DNA of 64,000 bases from Fredricksoniimonas sp964643325 (GTDB taxonomy: Bacteria; Omnitrophota; Gorgyraeia; Zapsychrales; Fredricksoniimonadaceae): NCBI GenBank assembly GCA_964643325.1, contig CAZXSE010000001.1, positions 1 through 64,000 on the forward strand. Direction: 5' to 3'. Positions 33,437 through 42,060 of the stretch are shown here, piece by piece (position 1 is the stretch's first letter; every line of letters begins with the position of its first letter). The position numbers were made by a program, and so were the translations under genes. The notes beneath the pieces are model-generated. The model was not told the origin of the DNA and made no database searches. It saw only the letters and a list, made by a program, of their open reading frames with translations.

Positions 33437-33437
33437 C

Positions 33438-35912
33438 TCAAACAACAATGCTGACAAGCTTGTTCTTGATCACGATGAACTTCTTGATCTCTTTGCCTGC
33501 AATATGACGCTGAACGCCGGCATCGGCCAAAACGAGAGGCCGCAAAAAAGCCTCATCCGCGTCGCGCGGCACTTCGAACTCCCCGCGCACCTTGCCATTG
33601 ACCTGCGCCGCGATCTTGACCGTATCGGTCTTGAGTGCATCTTCTGAATATTGCGGCCAGGCGACAAAAGCAACAGACTTGTCCGTCTTACCCATCATCT
33701 GCCACATTTCCTCAGCCGCATGCGGCGCGAACGGCGCCAATAAAAGAACGGCTGTTTCAATAGCCCGGTTCAACAGCGCCTGTTTCGCGCTATTTCCCGC
33801 CGGGACCTGATATTTGTCCAGCGTGTTAACAAGCATCATGACCGCTGAAATGGCGGTATTGAACTTGAACCCGCCTTCCATGCCATCCGTCACTTTCTTG
33901 ATCGCACCGTGGCGCTCGAATTCAAGTTTCTTGTCATCCGCGTCCATGACCGTGCTGCCCTGTGCGCCGCGGACATAACGGTTCTCGACGGCGCCCCAGA
34001 CGCGATTGATGAACTTCCAGCTGCCCTCCAGGCCCGACGGGCTCCACTCCAGCTGATCCTCGGGCGGCGCCGCGAACAGAATAAAAAGCCTCAAGGTGTC
34101 CGCCCCGAACTTCGCGATCACCTCGTCCGGATCAACAACATTGCCGCGCGACTTGGACATGACCTCGCCATCTTTGAGTACCATGCCCTGGGTCAGGAGC
34201 CGGTCGAACGGCTCATCGACAGAAGATACGCCCAATTCCTTAAGGAACTTCGTAAAGAAGCGCGCATACAAAAGATGCAGGATCGCATGCTCGATGCCGC
34301 CGATATACTGATCCACCGGCATCCAGTACGCCGCTTCCTTCGCGTCAAAGATCTCGCGGTCATTATGAGCGGATGTATAACGCAGGAAATACCACGACGA
34401 ATCGAAGAAGGTCGCCATGGTATCGGTCTCGCGGCGCGCATCCTTGCCGCAGCGCGGGCATTTGACCTCGACGAAATCTTTCACTTTCGCCAACGGACTC
34501 CCGCCTTCGCCGGTGATCGGCGCGTCTTTCGGCAAAATGACCGGAAGCTGCTCATACGGTACCGGTACAATGCCGCAGGCTTTGCAATAGATCATCGGGA
34601 TGGGCGTGCCCCAGTAGCGCTGACGGGAAATGAGCCAGTCGCGCAAGCGCCAGTGAACGCTCACACGGCCCATCTTGTTCTCGGCCATCCAGTCCGCGAT
34701 CTTTTTCTTGGCCTCTTCATTGGGCGTGCCGTCAAAATGTTTTGAATTCACCAGTACACCGGCATCCTCATAAGCCCGGAGCATCTTCTCCGGCGTGATG
34801 CCAGGGTTAGCCGGGTCCTGAATGACCACGCGCATGGGCAGGCCATGGGTGCGCGCGAATTCAAAGTCGCGCTGGTCATGCGTCGGGACCGCCATGATGG
34901 CGCCCGTGCCGTATTCCATCAGGACATAATCACCGATCCAGACCGGGATCTCTTCGCCATTGACGGGGTTGACGGCGTAAGCGCCAGTGAAAACGCCTTC
35001 CTTGCGAGCATCACCGGACATGCGAAGCGACTTAGACTTGTTTGCAGCCGCGGCAATGAACGCATCAACAGCAGGCGCCTGGGCTGTGCCGCGTGCAAGC
35101 TTCCTGACCAAAGGATGCTCGGGAGCAAGCACGACATACGTTGCTCCAAAGATCGTATCGGGGCGCGTCGTAAAGACAGGGATCGCCTCGCCGGAATCCT
35201 TGACCGTAAAAAGGATCTCGGTGCCGTAACTTTTTCCGATCCAATTCTCCTGCATGGCCACGACGCGCGGCGGCCAGTTGTTCAATTTCTTAAGATCCGC
35301 GAGAAGGTCATCCGCATAATGCGTGATCTTCAGGTACCACTGATCAAGCTCCTTTTGCACGACCGCGTTCTTGCACCGCCAGCACGCGCCGTCAATGACC
35401 TCCTCATTCGCCAGGGTCGTCGCGCACGACGGGCACCAGTTGACCGGAGAGCCTTTCTTGTAAGCCAGGCCCCGCTCGGCCATCTTCAGGAATATCCACT
35501 GGTTCCATTTGTAATAGGTCGCATCGCAGGTGGCGAGCTCTCTGTCCCAGTCATAGGAAAAACCCATCTTCCTGAGGCCCGCGCGCATATCATCAATACA
35601 TTTATAAGTCCATTCCGACGGAGAGACGCCGCGCTTGATGGCCGCGTTCTCGGCTGGCTGGCCGAAGGCGTCATAGCCCATCGGATGCAGGACATTAAAG
35701 CCGCGCATCATCTTGTAACGCGCGATCACGTCGGCGATGGTGTAGTTGCGCACGTGCCCCATGTGGATCTTCCCCGACGGATACGGGAACATCTCAAGAA
35801 CATAATATTTCTTTTTGGAAGGGTCCATGACCGCGCGGAATGTCCTGTCCGCGGCCCAAAGGTCCTGCCATTTCTTTTCAACGCGCCTGATATCATTGGT
35901 GGTGTACGGCAT
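33438..35912 (-). CDS. leuS: Leucyl-tRNA synthetase
   Basis: An 824-aa class Ia synthetase charging tRNA-Leu. The HIGH-type motif is HMGH at residues 50-53 (PYPSGKIHMGHVRNYT). The CP1 editing domain, including the conserved threonine-rich loop and the GTGAIMAVPTHDQRD aspartate, is present. The zinc finger cysteines (CPRCGKD) and the KMSKS-type loop VMSKSRGNVV are intact. Length is normal. No T-box or leader peptide is seen upstream; a zinc-ribbon gene ends 22 bp before the start. Confidence 0.97.
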   Translation of the reverse strand: MPYTTNDIRRVEKKWQDLWAADRTFRAVMDPSKKKYYVLEMFPYPSGKIHMGHVRNYTIADVIARYKMMRGFNVLHPMGYDAFGQPAENAAIKRGVSPSEWTYKCIDDMRAGLRKMGFSYDWDRELATCDATYYKWNQWIFLKMAERGLAYKKGSPVNWCPSCATTLANEEVIDGACWRCKNAVVQKELDQWYLKITHYADDLLADLKKLNNWPPRVVAMQENWIGKSYGTEILFTVKDSGEAIPVFTTRPDTIFGATYVVLAPEHPLVRKLARGTAQAPAVDAFIAAAANKSKSLRMSGDARKEGVFTGAYAVNPVNGEEIPVWIGDYVLMEYGTGAIMAVPTHDQRDFEFARTHGLPMRVVIQDPANPGITPEKMLRAYEDAGVLVNSKHFDGTPNEEAKKKIADWMAENKMGRVSVHWRLRDWLISRQRYWGTPIPMIYCKACGIVPVPYEQLPVILPKDAPITGEGGSPLAKVKDFVEVKCPRCGKDARRETDTMATFFDSSWYFLRYTSAHNDREIFDAKEAAYWMPVDQYIGGIEHAILHLLYARFFTKFLKELGVSSVDEPFDRLLTQGMVLKDGEVMSKSRGNVVDPDEVIAKFGADTLRLFILFAAPPEDQLEWSPSGLEGSWKFINRVWGAVENRYVRGAQGSTVMDADDKKLEFERHGAIKKVTDGMEGGFKFNTAISAVMMLVNTLDKYQVPAGNSAKQALLNRAIETAVLLLAPFAPHAAEEMWQMMGKTDKSVAFVAWPQYSEDALKTDTVKIAAQVNGKVRGEFEVPRDADEAFLRPLVLADAGVQRHIAGKEIKKFIVIKNKLVSIVV

Positions 35913-35934
35913 GATCGTTCACATTCCTTTGTTA

Positions 35935-36159
35935 TTACAACATTGCCATCATGAATGCCGCGGCGATCAGAAGAACGATCCCGACGGTCCAAATGGTCTT
36001 CCATCCCGCCTTGCGGTCCGCCCCGTACATCATCCCCAGGATGCCGCTGCTGGTGCGGCGAAGGCTCTCGCCGCAAAAAAGGCACAGCAAGGCATCGGGG
36101 TCGTAGACCTCTCTGCCGCAATGGGGACAAATTATTTTCTCGAGACCTTCCTCTGCCAC
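35935..36159 (-). CDS. Zinc-ribbon protein with C-terminal membrane helix
   Basis: A 74-aa protein with a four-Cys ribbon (CPHCGREVYDPDALLCLFC, residues 11-29), a short linker and a C-terminal transmembrane helix (about 53-73). The start is GTG at 36159, with AGAGAGG about 8 bp upstream. Function is unknown. The same design, with two helices, is encoded at 8788-9111. It is followed after 22 bp by leuS on the same strand. Confidence 0.7.
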   Translation of the reverse strand: MAEEGLEKIICPHCGREVYDPDALLCLFCGESLRRTSSGILGMMYGADRKAGWKTIWTVGIVLLIAAAFMMAML

Positions 36160-36269
36160 GCCAAAACCTCTCTTAAGATCCCTGCTGATATGGCGAATAT
36201 ATTATCATAAAGTTATTATATTAGCAGGCAAAAAACCCGCCCGACGCCCGGCCCGTTAAAGTTCAAAAC

Positions 36270-36298
36270 TTGCATTTTCAAAAAATATGCCCTAATAT
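36270..36298 (+). promoter_or_regulatory. Promoter of the thiSGHF operon, placed for a leaderless start
   Basis: -35 TTGCAT (36270-36275), 17-bp spacer, -10 TAATAT (36293-36298). The predicted start site coincides with the thiS ATG at 36306, leaving no room for a TPP riboswitch in the leader. Confidence 0.65.
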
Positions 36299-36305
36299 GT
36301 CGGGC

Positions 36306-36506
36306 ATGCTGTTAACGGTCAACGGACAATCCCGGGACATCCCCGGCAGCCCTTCTCTTCAGGACGCCATCACCCTCTTGTGCAAGGCACCGGAGGTAAC
36401 GATCGCAGAACTCAACGGCATCATTGTGGACCGCACCCTGTGGCCATCAGCCCGGCTGGCGGCCAATGACCGGCTGGAACTGATATCTTTCGTCGGAGGC
36501 GGCTAA
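36306..36506 (+). CDS. thiS: Sulfur carrier protein ThiS
   Basis: A 66-aa ubiquitin-fold protein that carries thiocarboxylate sulfur for thiazole synthesis. It opens MLLTVNGQ and ends with the obligatory Gly-Gly (FVGGG). The ATG at 36306 gives the family length and is chosen over the ATG at 36297, which lies inside the -10 box. There is no ribosome binding site, consistent with a leaderless transcript. thiG follows after 2 bp. Confidence 0.92.
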   Translation: MLLTVNGQSRDIPGSPSLQDAITLLCKAPEVTIAELNGIIVDRTLWPSARLAANDRLELISFVGGG

Positions 36507-36508
36507 TC

Positions 36509-37279
36509 ATGAACGACACTTTCACGCTCGCCGGTAAAACATTCGCCTCGCGCTTTCTGCTGGGCACCGGAAAATTCAGGAACAAGGCCGAGTTGACCGC
36601 GAGCATCGCCGCTTCCCGCGCCCAGATCGTCACCGTTGCCCTGCGGCGCATTGACCTGAAACAGGACCAGGAGAACATCCTCGCCGCGATCCCCGAGGGC
36701 ATCACGCTATTGACCAACACTTCCGGCGCCCGCAACGCGGACGAGGCCGTGCGCATCGCCCGGCTGGCCCGCGCTTCCGGTCACGGCAGCTGGATCAAGA
36801 TCGAGGTCATCAACGATTCCAAATACCTTTTGCCGGACAATGAAGAGACCGTCCGGGCAACGAAGATCCTTGCCGATGAAGGTTTCATTGTCCTTCCCTA
36901 TATGTCACCCGACCTTTATACAGCGCGCCGCCTTGTTGACGCAGGCGCGGCTGCGGTCATGCCGCTGGGATCCTTTATCGGGTCCAACCAGGGGCTGAAC
37001 ACGCGCGAGCTCATCAAGGTACTCATTAACGAGATCGACATCCCGGTCATTGTGGACGCGGGCATCGGCGCGCCATCGCACGCGTGCGAGGCCATGGAGC
37101 TCGGCGCTGACGCAGTGCTCGTGAACACGGCCGTGGCTGCGGCAACAGACCCGGCGCGCATGGCGCAGGCGTTCGCACAGGCCGTTGAGGCCGGACACGC
37201 CGGATACCTGGGCGGCCTGCCGCAGCGATCTTCCGGCGGAAGCGCATCCTCGCCGCTGACGGGTTTTCTTTTTGAATAA
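36509..37279 (+). CDS. thiG: Thiazole synthase ThiG
   Basis: A 256-aa TIM-barrel enzyme condensing deoxyxylulose-5-phosphate, dehydroglycine and ThiS-thiocarboxylate into the thiazole phosphate. The Schiff-base lysine is Lys97 (SWIKIEVIND). The motifs VMPLGSFIGSNQGL and VIVDAGIGAPSHACEAMELG are diagnostic. Normal length. It lies between thiS and thiH. Confidence 0.96.
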   Translation: MNDTFTLAGKTFASRFLLGTGKFRNKAELTASIAASRAQIVTVALRRIDLKQDQENILAAIPEGITLLTNTSGARNADEAVRIARLARASGHGSWIKIEVINDSKYLLPDNEETVRATKILADEGFIVLPYMSPDLYTARRLVDAGAAAVMPLGSFIGSNQGLNTRELIKVLINEIDIPVIVDAGIGAPSHACEAMELGADAVLVNTAVAAATDPARMAQAFAQAVEAGHAGYLGGLPQRSSGGSASSPLTGFLFE

Positions 37280-37289
37280 GACCACCCTC

Positions 37290-38309
37290 ATGACACAAGA
37301 CTTACGCCACAAGATCCTTGAGGTCCTCGCTGACAATAGCCGCGAACGGCTCGAAGCCCTGGCGCAAGAGGCTGCCCGGTTGACGCGCCAGTATTTCGGC
37401 CGCGCCGTCGGGCTTTACACCCCGCTCTATATTTCCAACTACTGCGACAGCCGTTGCGTTTACTGCGGATTTCACAACGGACAAAAGATCGCGCGCGTCA
37501 AACTGGACGCGCAAGAGATCGAGAAGGAAATGCAAGCCATCGCCCGCCTGGGAACACAGAACATCCTGATCCTGACAGGTGAATCGCCCAAAGAAGCGCC
37601 GCTCTCCTATTTGATCAGCGCGATCGCATTGGCCAAAAAATATTTTCAGGGCATATCCCTTGAGGTTTATCCCATGAGCGAGGTGGATTACCGCGCGCTC
37701 TATAACGCGGGCGCCGACGGGGTCACTGTTTATCAGGAAACCTATGATCGCGCACGTTACGCCGAAGTCCATCTCGCCGGACAAAAGAAAGATTATGATT
37801 TCCGTTACGGCGCTCCGGAGCGCATTGCGGCCGCCGGAATGCGGCAGCTGTCACTCGGGATCCTTCTGGGGCTGGGGCCTGTGGCCGAAGACCTGGCCGC
37901 GCTCTACGAACACCTGCGCCGCCTCGAAAAGAATTTCCCGGGCGTTGAATACAGTGTTTCTTTTCCGCGGCTGCGTACCATCAAAACCCGGGCTTTTGCC
38001 GCAAACCCGGTCAGCGACGCTGACTTCGTCAAGGTCCTGTGCCTGACCCGCGTCCTGTTCCCGCGCGTCGGGATCAACCTCTCCACGCGTGAAACCGCCG
38101 CCATGCGTAACCGCCTGCTTGAGATATGCGTCACCAGAGTTTCCATCGGCTCAAAGACCGGCGTGGGCGGATACCAGGATGAGGCTGCCGTGAACGACCC
38201 GCAATTCGACATCGCGGATGAACGCAGCGCCCATGAAATGGTACAATATTTAAAAGATCACGATCTCGATCCGGTCTTTACCGACTGGCGAAAGATAGAG
38301 AACTCATGA
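37290..38309 (+). CDS. thiH: 2-iminoacetate synthase ThiH
   Basis: A 339-aa radical SAM enzyme that cleaves tyrosine to dehydroglycine for the thiazole ring, the anaerobe-type route. The iron-sulfur ligands are Cys52, Cys56 and Cys59 (CDSRCVYC), with the BATS domain at the C-terminus. The start is taken at the ATG at 37290; a TTG at 37272 inside the thiG end is an alternative. thiF overlaps its end by 4 bp. Use of ThiH rather than the oxygen-dependent ThiO suggests an anaerobic or low-oxygen life. Confidence 0.93.
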   Translation: MTQDLRHKILEVLADNSRERLEALAQEAARLTRQYFGRAVGLYTPLYISNYCDSRCVYCGFHNGQKIARVKLDAQEIEKEMQAIARLGTQNILILTGESPKEAPLSYLISAIALAKKYFQGISLEVYPMSEVDYRALYNAGADGVTVYQETYDRARYAEVHLAGQKKDYDFRYGAPERIAAAGMRQLSLGILLGLGPVAEDLAALYEHLRRLEKNFPGVEYSVSFPRLRTIKTRAFAANPVSDADFVKVLCLTRVLFPRVGINLSTRETAAMRNRLLEICVTRVSIGSKTGVGGYQDEAAVNDPQFDIADERSAHEMVQYLKDHDLDPVFTDWRKIENS

Positions 38310-38908
38310 ACGCCTTTGAAACAGCCCTTACGCGTTACCTCAAGTCAGACCAGTTGGCGCGCATCCGCAACACAACGATCGCGATCGGCGGCGCCGGCGG
38401 GCTTGGCTCCAATGTGGCCATGCTCCTTGTCCGCACAGGCTTCACGCGCCTGACGATCATTGACAAGGATGCGGTCGATGCTTCCAACCTCAACCGCCAG
38501 CACTACACGCTCGCTGATATCGGCAAACCCAAGGCCAGCTGCCTGAAAGCCGCGCTGCTTTCCATCAACCCCGACGCGAAGATCACTGCGCATCACGTGC
38601 TCTGGGACGTACAGACGACCGCCGGGCTCCTGGAGGGCTGCGACATTGCGGTCGAGGCCTTTGACGAAGCCGCAACAAAATTCTCTTTTGTGGAATATTA
38701 CCGGACGCGCGCGCGTTTTGTTGTCAGCGGCAATGGAATGGCGGGATCGTGCGCAGTTACAGAACTAAAGACGCGCCGGGTCGGGAATGTTGTGATCGTG
38801 GGTGACGGGATAACAGCTGCTGCCGACGGAAATCCGCCGCTCGCCCCGCGCGTGATGGAATGCGCGGCTAAAATGGCCCAGGCTGTGCTGGAGCTGGCCC
38901 TATCCTAA
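38306..38908 (+). CDS. thiF: ThiS adenylyltransferase ThiF
   Basis: A 200-aa E1-like enzyme activating the C-terminus of ThiS. The nucleotide-binding loop GGAGGLGSNVAMLLVRTG lies at about 28-45, and the motif DKDAVDASNLNRQHY follows. It is the short version typical of thiSGHF clusters (about 200 aa), without the zinc cysteines of longer MoeB-like proteins. It overlaps thiH by 4 bp and is the last gene of the cluster; no thiC or thiE is present here. Confidence 0.93.
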   Translation: MNAFETALTRYLKSDQLARIRNTTIAIGGAGGLGSNVAMLLVRTGFTRLTIIDKDAVDASNLNRQHYTLADIGKPKASCLKAALLSINPDAKITAHHVLWDVQTTAGLLEGCDIAVEAFDEAATKFSFVEYYRTRARFVVSGNGMAGSCAVTELKTRRVGNVVIVGDGITAAADGNPPLAPRVMECAAKMAQAVLELALS

Positions 38909-38914
38909 GAACGA

Positions 38915-39853
38915 TCACGCATCAAAAGCATACCCCATATCCGCGAGCATGCTCTGATCGTCCCTCCAGTCCTTCTGCGCCTTGACATGCAGTTCAATAT
39001 AAACCTTGGTCTCCAGAAGGATCTCCAGTTCCTCGCGCGCGAGCGTGCCGACCTTCTTGAGCATGGCCCCCTTAGCGCCGATGACGATCTCCTTCTGCGA
39101 ATCGCGCTCCACATAAACAACGGCCCGGATGTGCGTGGTCTTACCCTTGACCGGGCGCATGTCCTCGACGACGATCGCGATCGAATGCGGCAATTCCTCG
39201 CGCGTGAACAGAAAGAATTTCTCACGGATAATGTCCGCGGCCAACTGCTTTTGCGGCATGTCGCTGATCACATCCGGCTCGTAAAAGAACGGCCCCTCGG
39301 GCAAAAACCCGAAAATAATATCAAGCAATTTGTCCGTCTGGATGCCGTCGCGCCCGGACACCGGGATCATGACAAAATCCTTGATCTGGTCGACGGGCAT
39401 GCCCCTGGTCTCTGCCCACAAGGCAATATAATCCTGAAGGAACTCGCCCTTAAGATCGATCTTATTCAGCGCCATGATAATGGGCACTGTCACGCCCTTT
39501 AGGCGCGTCACGATCTGGCGCTCTTCCACGCCGACGGCGCGCGAGGTGTCCGCGACATAGACCACACAGTCGACGCCCTCAAGGCTGTTCTGGCAGGACG
39601 TGTTCATGAACCGGTCAAGCCCGTCACGGCCTTTATGCCAACCGGGCGTATCCACAAAAACGATCTGACCGCGCGCATCCGTGAAGATGCCGCGCACCGC
39701 GGTACGGGTGGTCTGCGGCACCGGGGACACGATCGCCACTTTCTCACCGACGAGCTGATTGAGCAAGGTCGATTTGCCGGTGTTGGGCCGGCCGACGATA
39801 GCGACAAAGCCACACTTGAGGTCTTTGGTCTTTGCCTTATCTGTCTTTGGCAT
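38915..39853 (-). CDS. era: GTPase Era
   Basis: A 312-aa GTPase with a C-terminal KH domain that binds 16S rRNA during 30S maturation. P-loop GRPNTGKS lies at 21-28, switch II DTPGWHKG at 68-75, and NKID follows. The KH motif IVIGAKGAMLKKVG is intact. AAAGGA 6 bp upstream supports the ATG at 39853. Its start overlaps the SemiSWEET-like gene by 17 bp. Confidence 0.96.
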   Translation of the reverse strand: MPKTDKAKTKDLKCGFVAIVGRPNTGKSTLLNQLVGEKVAIVSPVPQTTRTAVRGIFTDARGQIVFVDTPGWHKGRDGLDRFMNTSCQNSLEGVDCVVYVADTSRAVGVEERQIVTRLKGVTVPIIMALNKIDLKGEFLQDYIALWAETRGMPVDQIKDFVMIPVSGRDGIQTDKLLDIIFGFLPEGPFFYEPDVISDMPQKQLAADIIREKFFLFTREELPHSIAIVVEDMRPVKGKTTHIRAVVYVERDSQKEIVIGAKGAMLKKVGTLAREELEILLETKVYIELHVKAQKDWRDDQSMLADMGYAFDA

Positions 39854-40118
39854 GCGGCGTCCTTTCACGGTATTTCATCACGGCGCAAACAACGCCCGAG
39901 AACAATACAAAGTTAACCCAGCTGAAAACCTTCAGGACCACTTCACCTGTCTGCACCGCCCATGGCAACATGAGCAACATGCACAGCCACACGCCCCATG
40001 CCCAAAAAAGCGACATGTCACTCGACGAGCGACGCCGCACGATCTTAACGATCAGCGGAATGTTCCACAGCGGCATGATGACCGATGCTATCAAGGCGAG
40101 CACTTCGAGCGGCTGCAC
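39837..40118 (-). CDS. SemiSWEET/PQ-loop-like small membrane protein
   Basis: A 93-aa protein with three predicted transmembrane helices. The first holds a PQ-loop-like stretch in the form NIPLIVKIVRRRSSSDMSL, comparable to the P-x-x-x-K-I-x-R-x-K-S-x-x-x-S pattern of SemiSWEET sugar uniporters, but the Gln of PQ is replaced. The start is GTG at 40118, with AGGAG directly upstream; this gives the SemiSWEET length (about 85-95 aa). It sits 11 bp after a PfkB sugar kinase, which fits uptake followed by phosphorylation, an inference from context. Confidence 0.6.
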   Translation of the reverse strand: MQPLEVLALIASVIMPLWNIPLIVKIVRRRSSSDMSLFWAWGVWLCMLLMLPWAVQTGEVVLKVFSWVNFVLFSGVVCAVMKYRERTPHAKDR

Positions 40119-40129
40119 GGATACTCCTC

Positions 40130-41035
40130 TTATGCCAGCGCGCAAAAATGCTGGTATTCTTTAAGGCGTTTTTCAACATCCCTCATGGTCAGCGGCGCGG
40201 TCCGCCCCATGCCGAAGCCCTGCACATTAAACGACGCCAGGACCGTTCCGTACACCGCGGCCCGGCGCAAGGTCTTCTCGTCCATCTTCCGGGACCGGGA
40301 TACATGGCCGAAAAGCCCCCCGGCGAACGTATCACCCGCGCCCGTCGGATCAACGACCTTCGCGACCGGATAGGCCGGATAAGCGAAATGAAAACCATTG
40401 CCCAGCACATAAACACCGTGCTCGCCCTTCTTGACGACAACAACCCCCGGCCCCATGGCGCGCAGGCATTTTGCCGCCGCAATGAGATTGCGCTCGCCGG
40501 TCAAAAGCCGAGCTTCACCATCATTGAGGACCATCAGGTCCACCCGCTTCATCAGCCGCCGCAGGTCCTTGACAGCAGTGTTGATCCACAGGTTCATCGA
40601 GTCAAGCCCGACGAATCTGGGAGCCTTGACAAGAGCCAGGAGGCGCTCCTGCACCGAAGGCGCCAGGTTGGCCAAAAAAACATGGCCCATGCTCTTCTGC
40701 TGTTCGGTCAGGACGGGCCGGTAATCCGCCAGCACGCCCAGATGCGTCGCGTGCGTGATGGCGCTGTTAAGGTCTTCAGGTTTGTACTCGCCGCTCCAGC
40801 GGAACGTTTCCCCGGCGGCAACCGTCAGCGACGATATATTGACGCCCTTGCGCCTGAGAAAGTCCAGATGGACCTTCGGGAAGTCCTTGCCTACGACGCC
40901 CACGATATGGACATCATCAAAGAGCCGCGCGCTCATGGAAAAATGCGATGCGGACCCGCCCAGCATGTTCTTCTTGATGCCCGACGGTGTCTTGACATCG
41001 TCGAGCGCTACAGTGCCTAATACCAGAAGTCCCAT
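40130..41035 (-). CDS. PfkB-family carbohydrate or nucleoside kinase
   Basis: A 301-aa ribokinase-fold enzyme. The N-terminal LGTVALDDVKTPSG and LGGSASHFSMSARLF segments form the substrate lid. The C-terminal signature DPTGAGDTFAGG carries the catalytic Asp. Family members phosphorylate ribose, adenosine, fructose or similar; the substrate is not evident. The ATG at 41035 has GGGGG upstream and the frame beyond it enters the repeat/gap region. Confidence 0.85.
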   Translation of the reverse strand: MGLLVLGTVALDDVKTPSGIKKNMLGGSASHFSMSARLFDDVHIVGVVGKDFPKVHLDFLRRKGVNISSLTVAAGETFRWSGEYKPEDLNSAITHATHLGVLADYRPVLTEQQKSMGHVFLANLAPSVQERLLALVKAPRFVGLDSMNLWINTAVKDLRRLMKRVDLMVLNDGEARLLTGERNLIAAAKCLRAMGPGVVVVKKGEHGVYVLGNGFHFAYPAYPVAKVVDPTGAGDTFAGGLFGHVSRSRKMDEKTLRRAAVYGTVLASFNVQGFGMGRTAPLTMRDVEKRLKEYQHFCALA

Positions 41036-41041
41036 GAATTC

Positions 41042-41243
41042 CCCCTCCCCTGACCCCTCCCACGCTTCNNNNNNNNNNNNNNNNNNNNNNNNNNNNNNNN
41101 NNNNNNNNNNNNNNNNNNNNNNNNNNNNNNNNNNNNNNNNNNNNNNNNNNNNNNNNNNNNNNNNNNNNCCCCTCCCACGCTTCACGGGGAGGGGTGTCAT
41201 TTTGCCTGCTCCCTCCCGCGCTTCACGAAGAGGGTGTCATTTT
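41042..41243. repeat. Tandem hairpin-forming repeat spanning an assembly gap
   Basis: Units of about 35-37 bp contain CCTCCC-CGCTTCAC-GGGAGG-type inverted repeats followed by TGTCATTTT. Two full units lie at 41169-41243 (the second diverged), and a third begins at about 41053 and runs into the Ns. The repeat almost certainly caused the gap. Confidence 0.8.
41069..41168. other. Assembly gap of 100 N
   Basis: Exactly 100 unknown bases flanked on both sides by CCCCTCCCACGCTTC, so the number of repeat units here is unknown. Confidence 0.98.
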
Positions 41244-41245
41244 AT

Positions 41246-41665
41246 TTACTCACCGATGATCTTGACCAGGACGCGCTTGCGGCGGCGCCCGTCGAACTCT
41301 CCGTAAAATATCTGCTCCCACGGCCCCAGGTCGAGCTTCCCGCCCGTAACCGCGACCACGACCTCACGCCCCATGACCTGGCGCTTCAAATGCGCGTCCG
41401 CGTTGTCCTCGCCGGTATCATTGTGCCGGTACTGCGATATCGGCGCGTGCGGCGCCAGCTTCTCAAGCCACTTGTCATAATCCGACAAGAGCCCCTGTTC
41501 ATCATCATTGATATAGACGCTGGCGGTGATGTGCATGGCATTGACCAGGCACAGCCCTTCCTGGATGCCGCTTTGACCGAGGACCTTTGCAACAGAAGGC
41601 GTGATGTTGATATAATCCCGCCGGGATGGCGTGTCGAACCAGAGCTCGCTGCGGACGGACTTCAT
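41246..41665 (-). CDS. YjbQ/UPF0047 family protein
   Basis: A 139-aa protein of the YjbQ (UPF0047) family. Signature segments are LCLVNAMHITASVYINDDE, YRHNDTGEDNADAHLKRQ and LGPWEQIFYGEFDG. Conserved His and Asp residues form a likely metal or active site. The family has been linked to weak thiamine-phosphate-synthase activity in E. coli, which is of interest because a thi cluster without thiE lies 2.3 kb away. It overlaps the TPR gene by 4 bp. Confidence 0.9.
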   Translation of the reverse strand: MKSVRSELWFDTPSRRDYINITPSVAKVLGQSGIQEGLCLVNAMHITASVYINDDEQGLLSDYDKWLEKLAPHAPISQYRHNDTGEDNADAHLKRQVMGREVVVAVTGGKLDLGPWEQIFYGEFDGRRRKRVLVKIIGE

Positions 41666-42060
41666 GTCCCCGTCCCCGCGTCCTTCAATGTTTTGCGCCC
41701 GCTATAATACTCCTGAAAATCCTTATCCGTAAAAAGATTGAGCAGGTCTTTATCCTTCTCGAGATATTCAAAATCATGATATCCATTCTCAATGGCGCGC
41801 CGGATCGCCGCGAAAGCGCCTGAGATATCCCCGGTCAGCGAAAGGCTGCTGGCCAGGTTATACTGCACCACGGCGTCATCCGGTCGCAATTGAGCCAAGC
41901 GCCTGTCCAGCGCCAGGCCCTTCTCGATAAAGCCCTCCTGCGTATAAAGCTGCGCCAGCACGATGAGCGCTTCAATGAAGTCCGGGCTGTTCGCGAGCAC
42001 CTTCTCATAGAAGGCGATCTCAAAGGCGGGGTCCGGACGCGCGGCCTTACCTTTTGCCAT
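41662..42060 (-). CDS. Small TPR protein
   Basis: A 132-aa soluble protein with about two and a half tetratricopeptide repeats (FIEALIVLAQLYTQEGFIEKGLALDRRLAQLRP and AVVQYNLASSLSLTGDISGAFAAIRRAIENG), then a C-terminal helix seen in many bacterial TPR proteins (DKDLLNLFTDKDFQEYY). It has no signal peptide. The ATG at 42060 overlaps the aminotransferase end by 14 bp. It is probably a protein-protein adaptor; partner unknown. Confidence 0.82.
   Translation of the reverse strand: MAKGKAARPDPAFEIAFYEKVLANSPDFIEALIVLAQLYTQEGFIEKGLALDRRLAQLRPDDAVVQYNLASSLSLTGDISGAFAAIRRAIENGYHDFEYLEKDKDLLNLFTDKDFQEYYSGRKTLKDAGTGT

Larger units (their letters stand above)
32988..33437. other. 450-bp intergenic region made of two long imperfect hairpins
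   Basis: No gene is seen. The leuS-proximal part is a hairpin at 33225-33436 and the deoC-proximal part a hairpin at 33006-33141, each annotated separately. The DNA between them (33142-33224) shows no clear structure apart from GCGGAACT near 33097 facing AGTTCCGC near 33195. Confidence 0.8.

Noticed and set aside
35913..35934. T-box leader before leuS
   Set aside because: Only 22 bp separate leuS from the upstream gene and no T-box sequence is present.
36160..36305. TPP riboswitch upstream of thiS
   Set aside because: No THI-box core (such as CTGAGA ... ACCTGAT) is visible and the promoter lies too close to the start codon.
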